The translations under genes were made by a program, and so were the position numbers. Shown here piece after piece: positions 1-7,224 of a stretch of 36,598 bases of DNA; the first letter of the stretch is position 1; every line of letters begins with the position of its first letter. The stretch lies in contig CATLGW010000025.1 in NCBI GenBank assembly GCA_949948715.1, positions 1-36,598 of the forward strand. The letters are read 5' to 3'. Source of the stretch: an uncultured Lachnospiraceae bacterium. Its GTDB lineage: Bacteria; Bacillota; Clostridia; Lachnospirales; Lachnospiraceae. Under the pieces are notes generated by a model. That model had not been told where the DNA came from. It saw only the letters and a program-made list of their open reading frames with translations, and did not search any database.

Positions 1-101
1 CTTCTGCAGTAAGATTGATAATACTTGATTTTCTTCCCATAAGTACAATGCCTCCATCAATTGATATATACATTGTACTATGGAACAAAAATATAGTCCA
101 G

Positions 102-473
102 TTATTTAAAAACTATTATACTAGTCAGCAGAAATGGATAATTGAATGTTTGCATTCTATTTAAGAATTTTTTCGGTAATTTATGCATGAACTTTTGACT
201 TCTTCTCTCCCAATTAAAGCTTTCCCCTTCATGAAATACATACAAATAAGCACCTGCTTTATATATTCTCCTTATCTTACTTATAATCAACTTATACGCA
301 GGTATAATAATTAAATAAGGCAAAAGCATAAAAATGGTTTCTTGTTGTGTAAGACAAAAAGCCATAGTTGCGACTATTGAAATATAAAAATAATTCATAA
401 TATTATTTTCCATATTTGATAAATTCGATATCTCATCTCTCAACATTAAATATTCTTCTTTTGTTTTACTCAT
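102..473 (-). CDS. Small two-helix membrane protein, 3' end probably frameshifted
   Basis: This 123-aa ORF has a good start: GGGGGGTT lies just before the ATG, and a well-spaced promoter lies upstream. Residues about 27-45 and 46-65 are hydrophobic and form a likely helical hairpin. They are followed by a basic/aromatic soluble stretch (FHEGESFNWERR) and another hydrophobic segment where the ORF stops. The stop falls just after a T5/A3 run (around 107-115). Removing one T opens a second frame that runs without a stop to the window edge and begins with another hydrophobic stretch (LNNWTIFLFHSTMYISI). So the real protein is probably longer and the gene is either frameshifted or holds a sequencing error. 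I do not recognise a function. Base composition is much more AT-rich than the housekeeping block. Confidence 0.55.
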   Translation of the reverse strand: MSKTKEEYLMLRDEISNLSNMENNIMNYFYISIVATMAFCLTQQETIFMLLPYLIIIPAYKLIISKIRRIYKAGAYLYVFHEGESFNWERRSQKFMHKLPKKFLNRMQTFNYPFLLTSIIVFK

Positions 474-500
474 ATAACCCCCCTAATCTAATTTGTAAAA

Positions 501-529
501 ATCATACCACAATACACACCAACAATCAA
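501..529 (-). promoter_or_regulatory. Sigma-A promoter of the small membrane protein gene
   Basis: Read on the minus strand, the sequence is TTGATT (529-524), a 17-nt spacer, then TATGAT (506-501), with a TGG extended -10 just before it. Transcription would start about 490 and run directly into the AT-rich gene starting at 473. The good hexamers suggest the gene is, or was until recently, expressed. Confidence 0.6.
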
Positions 530-981
530 TCATAATATAATATTATACAACGCCAGCATTATTTCTATCAGCTTACATCCACAGCAATTCCCACACTTCT
601 CCCTCCACACTACTAATCGTTTAGGATCTTTGCGATCCAGTAATAGGATTATATACTACCATTTATATAAATATAGAAGTACAAACAAAAAACACCCCAA
701 ACCCGCATATGAATACAAGAACATTTCTTTTTAACCTTCTTCCAGTACTTTCATCCGCAACTTCTTGAGTGTTTATCTATTATTTCTTCCCTATGTATGT
801 TTGAAGGAAAATCACAGTTTTTACAGCTTTTCAATATATAGTAGAAAAACATCTCTTAATCTTTCGATTCCACTGGATATTGAATTTACAGCACTTGCTG
901 ACGAGCATTTGCGCACGCTGCACAACCATTGCCAAAAAAGATAGTTCCCTGCTTTGGAAAACTCCCCCCTCTAATATTTTA
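530..981. other. AT-rich gene-poor stretch, no recognisable gene
   Basis: No open frame with a plausible ribosome binding site and no RNA gene was recognised on either strand. The composition is strongly AT-biased compared with the DNA after about 1587. Together with the dinD remnant beside it, it looks like decayed accessory DNA. Confidence 0.5.
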
Positions 982-1404
982 TCACAATGATTTTTCAAAC
1001 CATTGCCGATAACACTGACAATATGTTTGTATGGCCAAATAAGTCTGTCCTAAAGCAATTACTTCTTTTCTTGGATCTTCGTTTGGAACGATCAGATAAC
1101 AGGCATATCTTGATAGTCCATAATCTTTTATCGGCTTATTCGTTGCGCCTACATCTACGATTTTGCTGACCTCAGCAAAATTGTCAAATACATCATGTCC
1201 ACTATTCTCTGGCACATTCAATCACTTTGCTAAAATTTCGCCATTGTGTTTATTCCAAAGCGTCGCCAACTCTCGCGCACTCCAAAACTCTGAATTATCT
1301 TCTCTGATATACTTAATATCCTCAAATTTCTTATATTCTATTGCTTTCAATTCTGATATATACAACACCCCCAATAGTTTAGAAAGGACAAGACATTCTC
1401 GCAT
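982..1404 (-). pseudogene. dinD: dinD-like (DNA-damage-inducible protein D) pseudogene
   Basis: Two consecutive minus-strand fragments in one frame, separated by a TGA at 1222-1224, spell a DinD/BRO-type N-terminal region. The first has KFEDIKYIREDNSEFWSARE (start near 1404). The second has the family signature SGHDVFDNFAEVSKIVDVG followed by KPIKDYGLSRYACYLIV and PRKEVIALGQTY. Around the stop, a different frame encodes WRNFSKVIECARE, which is the expected bridge between the two. Compensating frameshifts and a small deletion have therefore broken the gene. The product also ends after QTYCQCYRQWFEKSL, whereas DinD proteins are usually about 270-290 aa, so the C-terminal half is missing. DinD is an SOS-regulated protein in E. 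coli; this copy cannot be functional. Confidence 0.8.
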
Positions 1405-1586
1405 ACCTTGTCCTTTTTCCCTCGGTATTAGGGCTCAACCTAATAGTTTCTAATTCTGCTTCAATGTACCAATTTCACATAAATCTTTATGAAAATATAA
1501 AACTTACATAGAAATCAAATTGCTCTCAACTCCAGTATATATACCTTTAGGCCATTTTAAAGAGATACATGGATTTATATATTATT

Positions 1587-2462
1587 TCAGTACTTTCTCC
1601 TCTCCTTCAGCTCCCGATAAAGCAGACAGTAATTCTCATAGCGCTCCCTGTTTATCCTTCCCGCCTCCACACCGTCGCGCACCCCGCACGCCGGCTCGCC
1701 GATATGGGAACAGCCCCCAAACCTGCAGTATTCCTCAAACTCTGAAAACTCCTGATAAAATCCCGCCAGTTCCTCCTTCTCCAGACCAAACAGCCCCAGG
1801 GAACTAAACCCCGGCGTGTCCAGTATGTAAGTATTCCTCTCCACCTCGATCAATTCGGAGTGCCTGGTGGTATGCCGGCCCCTCTCGATCTTTCTGCTGA
1901 TCCCCCCCGTCTCCATGACTACCCCCTCCTGCAGACGGTTGATCAGAGAGGATTTCCCCACGCCGCTGGGCCCCGCCACGGTGGTGGTCTTTCCCCGAAG
2001 GAGATCCTTCAGCTCCTCAAGGCGGTATCCGCTCTCGGCGCTCACGGACAGGGTCCCGCAGCCTGCCCGCCTGTACATATCCTCATAAGCCGCTGCCTTC
2101 CCGGCCTCATCCAAATCCTTTTTGTTGAAGCAGACCACACAGGGGATATTCTGCTGCCGCATCATGATTAAAAACCGATCCAGAAGGTTAAAGTTGGGCT
2201 GGGGCTTCACAATGGAGAAAATCACCAGGGCCTGATCCACATTGGCCACCGCAGGGCGGATCAGCTCACTGCTGCGGGGCAGAATCTCCACAATACTGCC
2301 CTTTTGCTCCTCCCCCTCCAGGGCATTCAGCTCCACATCATCCCCAACCAAAGGCTTTTTCCCATCCCTGCGAAACACCCCTCTGGCCTTGCACTCATAT
2401 ACGCCTTCCCCGCACCGGACATAATAAAAGCCGGCGATTCCCTTTATGATCTTCCCTCTCAT
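1587..2462 (-). CDS. rsgA: Ribosome small-subunit-dependent GTPase RsgA
   Basis: This 291-aa circularly permuted GTPase acts late in 30S subunit maturation. The N-terminal 65 or so residues fit the OB fold. The GTPase motifs appear in permuted order: NKKD (113-116), then GPSGVGKS (164-171), then DTPG (215-218). The C-terminal zinc site is complete (C246, C251, H253, C259). Length is normal for the family. Its ATG overlaps the prkC stop codon in an ATGA, so it is co-translated with the kinase. In related Firmicutes the cluster usually continues with rpe and a thiamine pyrophosphokinase; here the AT-rich patch follows instead. Confidence 0.95.
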   Translation of the reverse strand: MRGKIIKGIAGFYYVRCGEGVYECKARGVFRRDGKKPLVGDDVELNALEGEEQKGSIVEILPRSSELIRPAVANVDQALVIFSIVKPQPNFNLLDRFLIMMRQQNIPCVVCFNKKDLDEAGKAAAYEDMYRRAGCGTLSVSAESGYRLEELKDLLRGKTTTVAGPSGVGKSSLINRLQEGVVMETGGISRKIERGRHTTRHSELIEVERNTYILDTPGFSSLGLFGLEKEELAGFYQEFSEFEEYCRFGGCSHIGEPACGVRDGVEAGRINRERYENYCLLYRELKERRKY

Positions 2463-4600
2463 CTGTCGTTGTCCCGCACAAACTCTACCCTCCGGGTGAC
2501 GGTCTTTTTCTCCGTGGACCCGGGAACATTCACCGTGGCCCCGGTCTCCGGGTCGACGGTGGTAGTTCCCTCCGTAGTCACGGTGTAGGTGATGGTGATG
2601 GTCCCCCCCGCCGAGGTGATATTATAGTAATTGGCGGATTGGGGAAAGCTGCTCGTGTCGGTGTCCAGAAGAACCACGCCGTCGTCCGTCTCCAATCTCA
2701 CATTGACCTCCGTGCCGGATACATAGTCCGGAGCCTCCTCCACCGTGGGAGCCTCAATGCTGCTGTTATATTTGTAGGTGACGGGCTCCTTTCCCATACT
2801 GATTCTGATATCGATCTTCGTATCCGGGTCCACATAGGAACCCTGGGAATAGCTCTGATAGCAAACCCTGTCCTTCTCCACCTCGTCGCTGTACACATTG
2901 GACACACTGCCGATCTCCAGTTTAGACTCCACGGCTAACACAGTGGCTTCCTCCTCCGTTAAACCTATGAACTTGGGTACGCTCACCTTCTCCTGCCCCT
3001 GACTCACCTCTATGGTGACCACCGTGTCCCGGGGAACCCTGCTGCCGCTCTCCGGCGTCTGAGAGATCACAACGTCCTTCTCCACCTCATCGGAATATCC
3101 CATGGTGGTGTTCACCAGCAGCCCCGCAGAGGTCAGCTCCTGCTCGGCCTCCTCCAGGCTGTAGCCCACCACCCGGGGAACCTCTATCCCCTCCGTGCCG
3201 GAACTCACTGTCAATACCACCTTGCTGCCCGTCTGAAGGGCGGAGCCCGCCGAGACATCCGCATCCATCACCTGCCCGGCAGGAACGTCGTCCGACGCGG
3301 CATAGCTCACCTCCACTTCCAGTCCCAGAGCTGTCAATGCCTCCCTGGCCTCCTCCACGGTCTTGCCCCTGACGATGGGCATCTCCACCGATGCGCTGCC
3401 CGTATCCTGGGTGGAGCTGATAATCGGACCGCCGGAGGCGCTGCTGCTATTGTCCTCGTTAACCTCTTTGCCGCCGAAAAACCGCATGACCACCACCAGA
3501 AGGATGACGCAGATGACCACACCGCCCAGCACGGCCAGCACAGTGGTCACGCGCTCCATCCTGGGATCATAGTCGTATTCGTCTCCGTCCTCGTCCTCCA
3601 GTTCCTCCTCATCCTCATACAGCGCGGCCGTGTCGGAGAGCAGCCGCATGGGCTCCTCTTCCTCCTGGTCCCTGGACCCGGCATAGGAGGAATAGCGCTT
3701 GATCTGCACCACGTCATCATCCGATATCATGCGGGTGCCGCCCTCCATCTCCGGGTCGTTCACCACCACGAAATCATCGTCGGGATTGATCAGGGACTGC
3801 TTTAAGTCTGCGATCAGCTCCTGCATATTCTGGTAACGGCGCTCCGTGGACTTTTGACAGCACTTTAACACAATGCTCTCCACGCTTCCCGGAATCTCCG
3901 GCACATACTCCTTGGGCGAGGGCAGCTCCTCCTGTATATGCTTGATGGCAATGGCCACGGTGGTCTCCCCGTTGAAGGGCACCCGCCCGGTGAGCATCTC
4001 AAACATGGTGATGCCCAGAGAGTAGATATCGCTCTTTTCGTCGCTGTAGCCTCCCCTGGCCTGCTCCGGGGAGGTGTAATGCACGGAACCCATGACATTG
4101 GAGGTGATAGTATTGCTGGTGGCGGCCTTGGCAATCCCGAAATCCGTCACCTTCACCTTGCCGTCCTTGGAAATAATGATATTCTGAGGCTTGATATCCC
4201 TGTGGATAATATGATTGTCGTGAGCCGCACCGATACCCATGCTCACCTGGATGGCGATGCTCACCGCCTCTTTATAGGAAAGCCTTGCCTTCTTCTCGAT
4301 ATATTTTTTCAGGGTGATGCCTTCCACCAGCTCCATCACAATGTAATAGATGCCGCCCTCCTCACCCACATCATAGACATTCACAATATTGGAATGCATC
4401 AATCCGGCCGCAGCCTGGGCCTCTATCCGAAATTTGGATACAAAATTCTCATTCTCACTGAACTCCTGTTTCAGCACCTTCACGGCCACAAATCGATTCA
4501 GCTTATGATCTTTTCCTTTATATACATCAGACATGCCGCCCGTACCGATCTTTTCCAAGATCTCATACCGCTCGCCTATCATCATTCCAATCTTAATCAT
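2459..4600 (-). CDS. prkC: PASTA-domain serine/threonine protein kinase PrkC
   Basis: This is a membrane Ser/Thr kinase that senses cell-wall fragments. I place the start at 4600 because GGAGGAAAGC precedes that ATG; the frame remains open upstream to a TTG at 4642 without a matching site. The protein is then 713 aa. The kinase domain has the Gly loop (GTGGMSDVY, 19-27), K41, HRD (133-135), DFG (153-155) and SPEQ. A juxtamembrane linker with a dense acidic run (about 327-345) precedes one membrane helix (about 351-374). Three extracellular PASTA repeats follow (about 406-468, 471-536, 538-604), then a Thr-rich tail of about 110 residues. The neighbouring PP2C phosphatase is its usual antagonist. 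Confidence 0.95.
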   Translation of the reverse strand: MIKIGMMIGERYEILEKIGTGGMSDVYKGKDHKLNRFVAVKVLKQEFSENENFVSKFRIEAQAAAGLMHSNIVNVYDVGEEGGIYYIVMELVEGITLKKYIEKKARLSYKEAVSIAIQVSMGIGAAHDNHIIHRDIKPQNIIISKDGKVKVTDFGIAKAATSNTITSNVMGSVHYTSPEQARGGYSDEKSDIYSLGITMFEMLTGRVPFNGETTVAIAIKHIQEELPSPKEYVPEIPGSVESIVLKCCQKSTERRYQNMQELIADLKQSLINPDDDFVVVNDPEMEGGTRMISDDDVVQIKRYSSYAGSRDQEEEEPMRLLSDTAALYEDEEELEDEDGDEYDYDPRMERVTTVLAVLGGVVICVILLVVVMRFFGGKEVNEDNSSSASGGPIISSTQDTGSASVEMPIVRGKTVEEAREALTALGLEVEVSYAASDDVPAGQVMDADVSAGSALQTGSKVVLTVSSGTEGIEVPRVVGYSLEEAEQELTSAGLLVNTTMGYSDEVEKDVVISQTPESGSRVPRDTVVTIEVSQGQEKVSVPKFIGLTEEEATVLAVESKLEIGSVSNVYSDEVEKDRVCYQSYSQGSYVDPDTKIDIRISMGKEPVTYKYNSSIEAPTVEEAPDYVSGTEVNVRLETDDGVVLLDTDTSSFPQSANYYNITSAGGTITITYTVTTEGTTTVDPETGATVNVPGSTEKKTVTRRVEFVRDNDR

Positions 4601-4657
4601 GCTTTCCTCCATTTCAAAGAGCTCCCGCACAAGCTTGCGCAATACGCCTCACGACCG

Positions 4658-5383
4658 TCAGGTCTCAATCAATACCACTGTGATGTTATCCCTGCCGCCG
4701 TTCTCATTGGCGGCCTTCACCAATTTCTGTGATTTCTCCACCACATCGCGGGCTCCGTTCAAAATCATGCGGATCTCCTCATCCTCCAGCATATTGGTCA
4801 GGCCGTCCGTGCACATCAGCACCAAATCGCCCTGCTCCAGCTCCACCGAGAAGAAATCCACCTCCACCGTATCGCTCACACCCACAGCACGGGTGATAAT
4901 GTTTTTATCCCGGTGATTCCTGGCCTGGGCTCTGTCTAAGCCCCCCATCCTCACCATCTCCTCCACAAGGGAGTGATCTCTCGTAATCTGTCTGATTTCC
5001 TTCTGATTGACCACATACAATCGGCTGTCCCCCACATTGGCCACGTGCAATCGGCCGTTTATGCAGGTGGCCGCCACCACCGTGGTGCCCATGCCCTCCA
5101 GCTCCATGCTCTCGCAGGCGCATCTGTGAATCAGCGAGTTGGCCACCGCAATGGCATGCCCTAAAATTGCCACCGGATTTGTCTCGGAGGAGGCCGCCGC
5201 CTTCTCCACAATGGTCTCCACCGTCACCTTGGAGGCATAGTCCCCCGCATTGTGCCCGCCCATGCCGTCCGCCACAATAAAGAGATTTGGCAGATTGCCC
5301 CGAGGCTGCTCCGATGTATATACATAATCCTGATTTATTTTTCTTTTCCTGCCGACATCGGTGATGGAAAACGTCTTAAGCAC
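4658..5383 (-). CDS. prpC: PP2C-family serine/threonine phosphatase (PrpC/Stp)
   Basis: This metal-dependent phosphatase reverses PrkC phosphorylation. The frame is open up to 5467, but I choose the GTG at 5383 because GGAGGA sits 7 nt before it. That gives 241 aa, the usual size, beginning VLKTFSITDVGRKRKINQD. Metal-binding PP2C motifs are present in order: NQD, DGMGGH, NVGDSRLY, TDGLTNML and RDNITVVL. The gene lies 57 nt upstream of prkC with its own candidate promoter (5432-5460), so phosphatase and kinase are probably expressed as one unit. Confidence 0.93.
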   Translation of the reverse strand: MLKTFSITDVGRKRKINQDYVYTSEQPRGNLPNLFIVADGMGGHNAGDYASKVTVETIVEKAAASSETNPVAILGHAIAVANSLIHRCACESMELEGMGTTVVAATCINGRLHVANVGDSRLYVVNQKEIRQITRDHSLVEEMVRMGGLDRAQARNHRDKNIITRAVGVSDTVEVDFFSVELEQGDLVLMCTDGLTNMLEDEEIRMILNGARDVVEKSQKLVKAANENGGRDNITVVLIET

Positions 5384-5431
5384 GCTGCTGTCCTCCGCTG
5401 GTGGATCTGGTTGCCATATTTTAACTATGTT

Positions 5432-5460
5432 ATCATAACACAAAGAAAAGGACAAGTCCA
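5432..5460 (-). promoter_or_regulatory. Candidate promoter of prpC-prkC-rsgA
   Basis: On the minus strand, TGGACT (5460-5455), a 17-nt spacer and TATGAT (5437-5432) precede the GTG start of prpC by about 45 nt. The -35 hexamer lies inside the inverted repeat at 5448-5475, so the upstream gene's terminator and this promoter overlap. Confidence 0.5.
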
Positions 5461-5475
5461 TACTCACTTGTCCTT
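5448..5475 (-). terminator. Rho-independent terminator of the coiled-coil gene
   Basis: The arms AAGGACAAGT (5448-5457) and ACTTGTCCTT (5466-5475) form a perfect 10-bp stem with an 8-nt loop. On the minus strand it is followed by a T-rich TTCTTT run. It lies about 130 nt past the stop of the coiled-coil gene at 5603. Confidence 0.5.
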
Positions 5476-5602
5476 CGTAATCTTTCCCGGCTGTCCGTCT
5501 GCCGTTTTGTCTGTACTCCGTTTATCCTTTTCTTCAGGGACGGCGCAAAACCCTGCTCCCGTCTGCGGATACGTCCCACGCCGCCATGCTCTGCCGCCCG
5601 AC

Positions 5603-6043
5603 TCAGGCCAGCCTCTGGAGCTTCTCGCTGTGCTCCGCGATCACCCTTTTCATGACATCGATATCTGCCTGCATGGCGTCTATCCGACCGGCCTCCTGCT
5701 CATACCGCCTGGCCGCGGGAACATAGTTCTCCGCCAACAGCCGGATATTCCGGTCTGTCTCATTCTCCAGATGCAGCTCGATATTGGTCGTCCGGCGCTC
5801 CAGATTCCGTACATCGCACTTCAGCTCCGCCACATCCGCCTTCAGCACTGCCACATCTGCCTTCAGCTCTGCCACATCTGCCTTCAGCTCTGCCACATCT
5901 GCCTTCAATTCCACCACATCGTCCTTTAACTCCGCCACATCTCGTTTCAGCTCGGCAATATCGGCCCGCACAGGCTGCAGTTCCATTTTTAGCTTCCTGT
6001 CAAGTAAATCCGAAATCGCAAGCACCAACTCATGGTCTCTCAT
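5603..6043 (-). CDS. Heptad-repeat coiled-coil protein of unknown function
   Basis: I start this 146-aa protein at the ATG at 6043, which has GGGAGGT before it; the frame is open to 6115 without a better site. Residues about 26-80 are an almost perfect heptad series (ELKADVA repeated with small changes), predicting a long parallel coiled coil. A charged helical region follows (NIELHLENETDRNIRLLAENY), then a second short helix (MKRVIAEHSEKLQRL). There is no signal peptide or membrane segment. Similar small coiled-coil proteins occur in Lachnospiraceae, to my knowledge without a known role. It sits as its own unit, with a promoter and a terminator, between rlmN and prpC, and interrupts an otherwise conserved cluster. 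Confidence 0.8.
   Translation of the reverse strand: MRDHELVLAISDLLDRKLKMELQPVRADIAELKRDVAELKDDVVELKADVAELKADVAELKADVAVLKADVAELKCDVRNLERRTTNIELHLENETDRNIRLLAENYVPAARRYEQEAGRIDAMQADIDVMKRVIAEHSEKLQRLA
5820..5966. repeat. Seven tandem 21-bp units encoding coiled-coil heptads
   Basis: Seven in-register 21-bp units lie end to end (5820, 5841, 5862, 5883, 5904, 5925, 5946). Units 5862-5882 and 5883-5903 are identical, and their neighbours differ by a few bases. Each unit encodes one heptad. The near-identity of the central units points to recent gain of units by slippage or unequal recombination. Confidence 0.9.
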
Positions 6044-6099
6044 AAAACGCACCTCCCTATCCCTATGGTAAACAACTTCTCCCTTCGCCCGGTAAAAAC

Positions 6100-6128
6100 A
6101 TTTTACCATATACAAGATAAAAAGTCAC
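6100..6128 (-). promoter_or_regulatory. Promoter of the coiled-coil gene
   Basis: On the minus strand, GTGACT (6128-6123), a 17-nt spacer and TAAAAT (6105-6100) with a TGG extended -10. The palindrome GGTAAAA-ACA-TTTTACC (6091-6107) covers the -10 and could be an operator. Confidence 0.5.
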
Positions 6129-6153
6129 TATGTAATTTATAAAATTTAAAAGA

Positions 6154-7203
6154 TTAATTAACGATATTTCGTTTTCTTCTGAGCTGCCCGCAGGCTCCGT
6201 CTATATCCCGTCCCAGCTCTCTCCTGACGGTGACGTTTACCCGCCTCCGCTCCAGCCTCTCCTTAAAGGCCTGTATTCTGTGAACATTCGACTGTCTGTA
6301 ATCCCGCTCTCTGACGGGGTTGATGGGTATGAGATTCACATGGCAGCGGCGCGGCGCAGCCAGCGCCGAGAGCTCCTCCGCGTCTTGGTCCGTATCGTTG
6401 ACGCCGCCTGCCAGACCATACTCAAAGGTGATGCGCCGTCCGGTCCGCCCGAAATATTCGTCACAGGCCTCCATCAGCTCCGCAATGGAATATTTGTCGG
6501 CTATGGGCATCAAAAGTCTGCGCTTTTCATCCGTGGCCCCGTGGAGGGAAAGAGCCAGGGTGATCTGCAGGCCCTCCCCGGCCAGACGGCGCATTCCGGG
6601 CACAATGCCGCAGGTGGAAACCGTCACGTTTCTCTGGCTGATGTGGAGTCCGTTTCCGTCCGTCAAAAGACGGATGAACTTCACCAGATTGTCGTAATTG
6701 TCCAGGGGTTCCCCGATTCCCATGACCACCACATGAGAGACCCGCTCTCTTGTGGCGCGTCCCACGGCGTATACCTGCTCCAGCATCTCCGAGGGGAGAA
6801 GATTGCGCTCCAGTCCGCCTAAGGTGGAAGCACAGAAACGGCAGCCCATCCGACAGCCCACCTGAGAGGAAACGCATACGGTGTTGCCATGCTTATACCG
6901 CATCCATACACTCTCCACCACATTGCCGTCCGGCAGCTCAAACAAAAATTTCTTTGTCCCATCGGTCTGAGATTCCTGTACCTGCACACTCCGAAGAACC
7001 GTAAAATCATACCGTTCTTTGATCCACTCCCTGAGTGCGGCGGGAAGATTCGTCATCTCATCCGGGCTCTCCACACCCTTTATATGCATCCACTGATACA
7101 TCTGTTTTGCGCGGAAGGCCCTCTCCCCCCGGCTCTCAAGCTCTCCCGTCAGCTCCTCAAGGGAGAGGGATTTTATGTCTGTCCCGCTCATCTCTCCTCG
7201 CAT
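6154..7203 (-). CDS. rlmN: Dual-specificity 23S rRNA/tRNA adenine-C2 methyltransferase RlmN
   Basis: This radical-SAM enzyme methylates C2 of A2503 in 23S rRNA and A37 in some tRNAs. The CxxxCxxC iron-sulfur motif is present (GCRMGCRFC), followed by the GIGEPLDNYDN region and the C-terminal catalytic cysteine in GACGQLR. The start is uncertain. The ATG at 7203 lies in a sequence block shared with the dgt start, an in-frame ATG at 7191 has GAGGAG just before it, and a TTG lies at 7215. Any choice gives about 345-353 aa, normal for the family. It follows rsmB by about 20 nt and is probably in the same operon. Confidence 0.95.
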   Translation of the reverse strand: MRGEMSGTDIKSLSLEELTGELESRGERAFRAKQMYQWMHIKGVESPDEMTNLPAALREWIKERYDFTVLRSVQVQESQTDGTKKFLFELPDGNVVESVWMRYKHGNTVCVSSQVGCRMGCRFCASTLGGLERNLLPSEMLEQVYAVGRATRERVSHVVVMGIGEPLDNYDNLVKFIRLLTDGNGLHISQRNVTVSTCGIVPGMRRLAGEGLQITLALSLHGATDEKRRLLMPIADKYSIAELMEACDEYFGRTGRRITFEYGLAGGVNDTDQDAEELSALAAPRRCHVNLIPINPVRERDYRQSNVHRIQAFKERLERRRVNVTVRRELGRDIDGACGQLRRKRNIVN

Positions 7204-7224
7204 TCCGCCGCCCAAGCGGCCCTT

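Noticed and set aside
3938..4732. Long plus-strand open frame opposite prkC
   Set aside because: Antisense shadow of a highly conserved kinase; His-rich, low-complexity product typical of reverse-frame reading.
5820..5966. Regular repeats that might suggest a CRISPR array
   Set aside because: Units are directly adjacent with no spacers and encode in-frame heptads.
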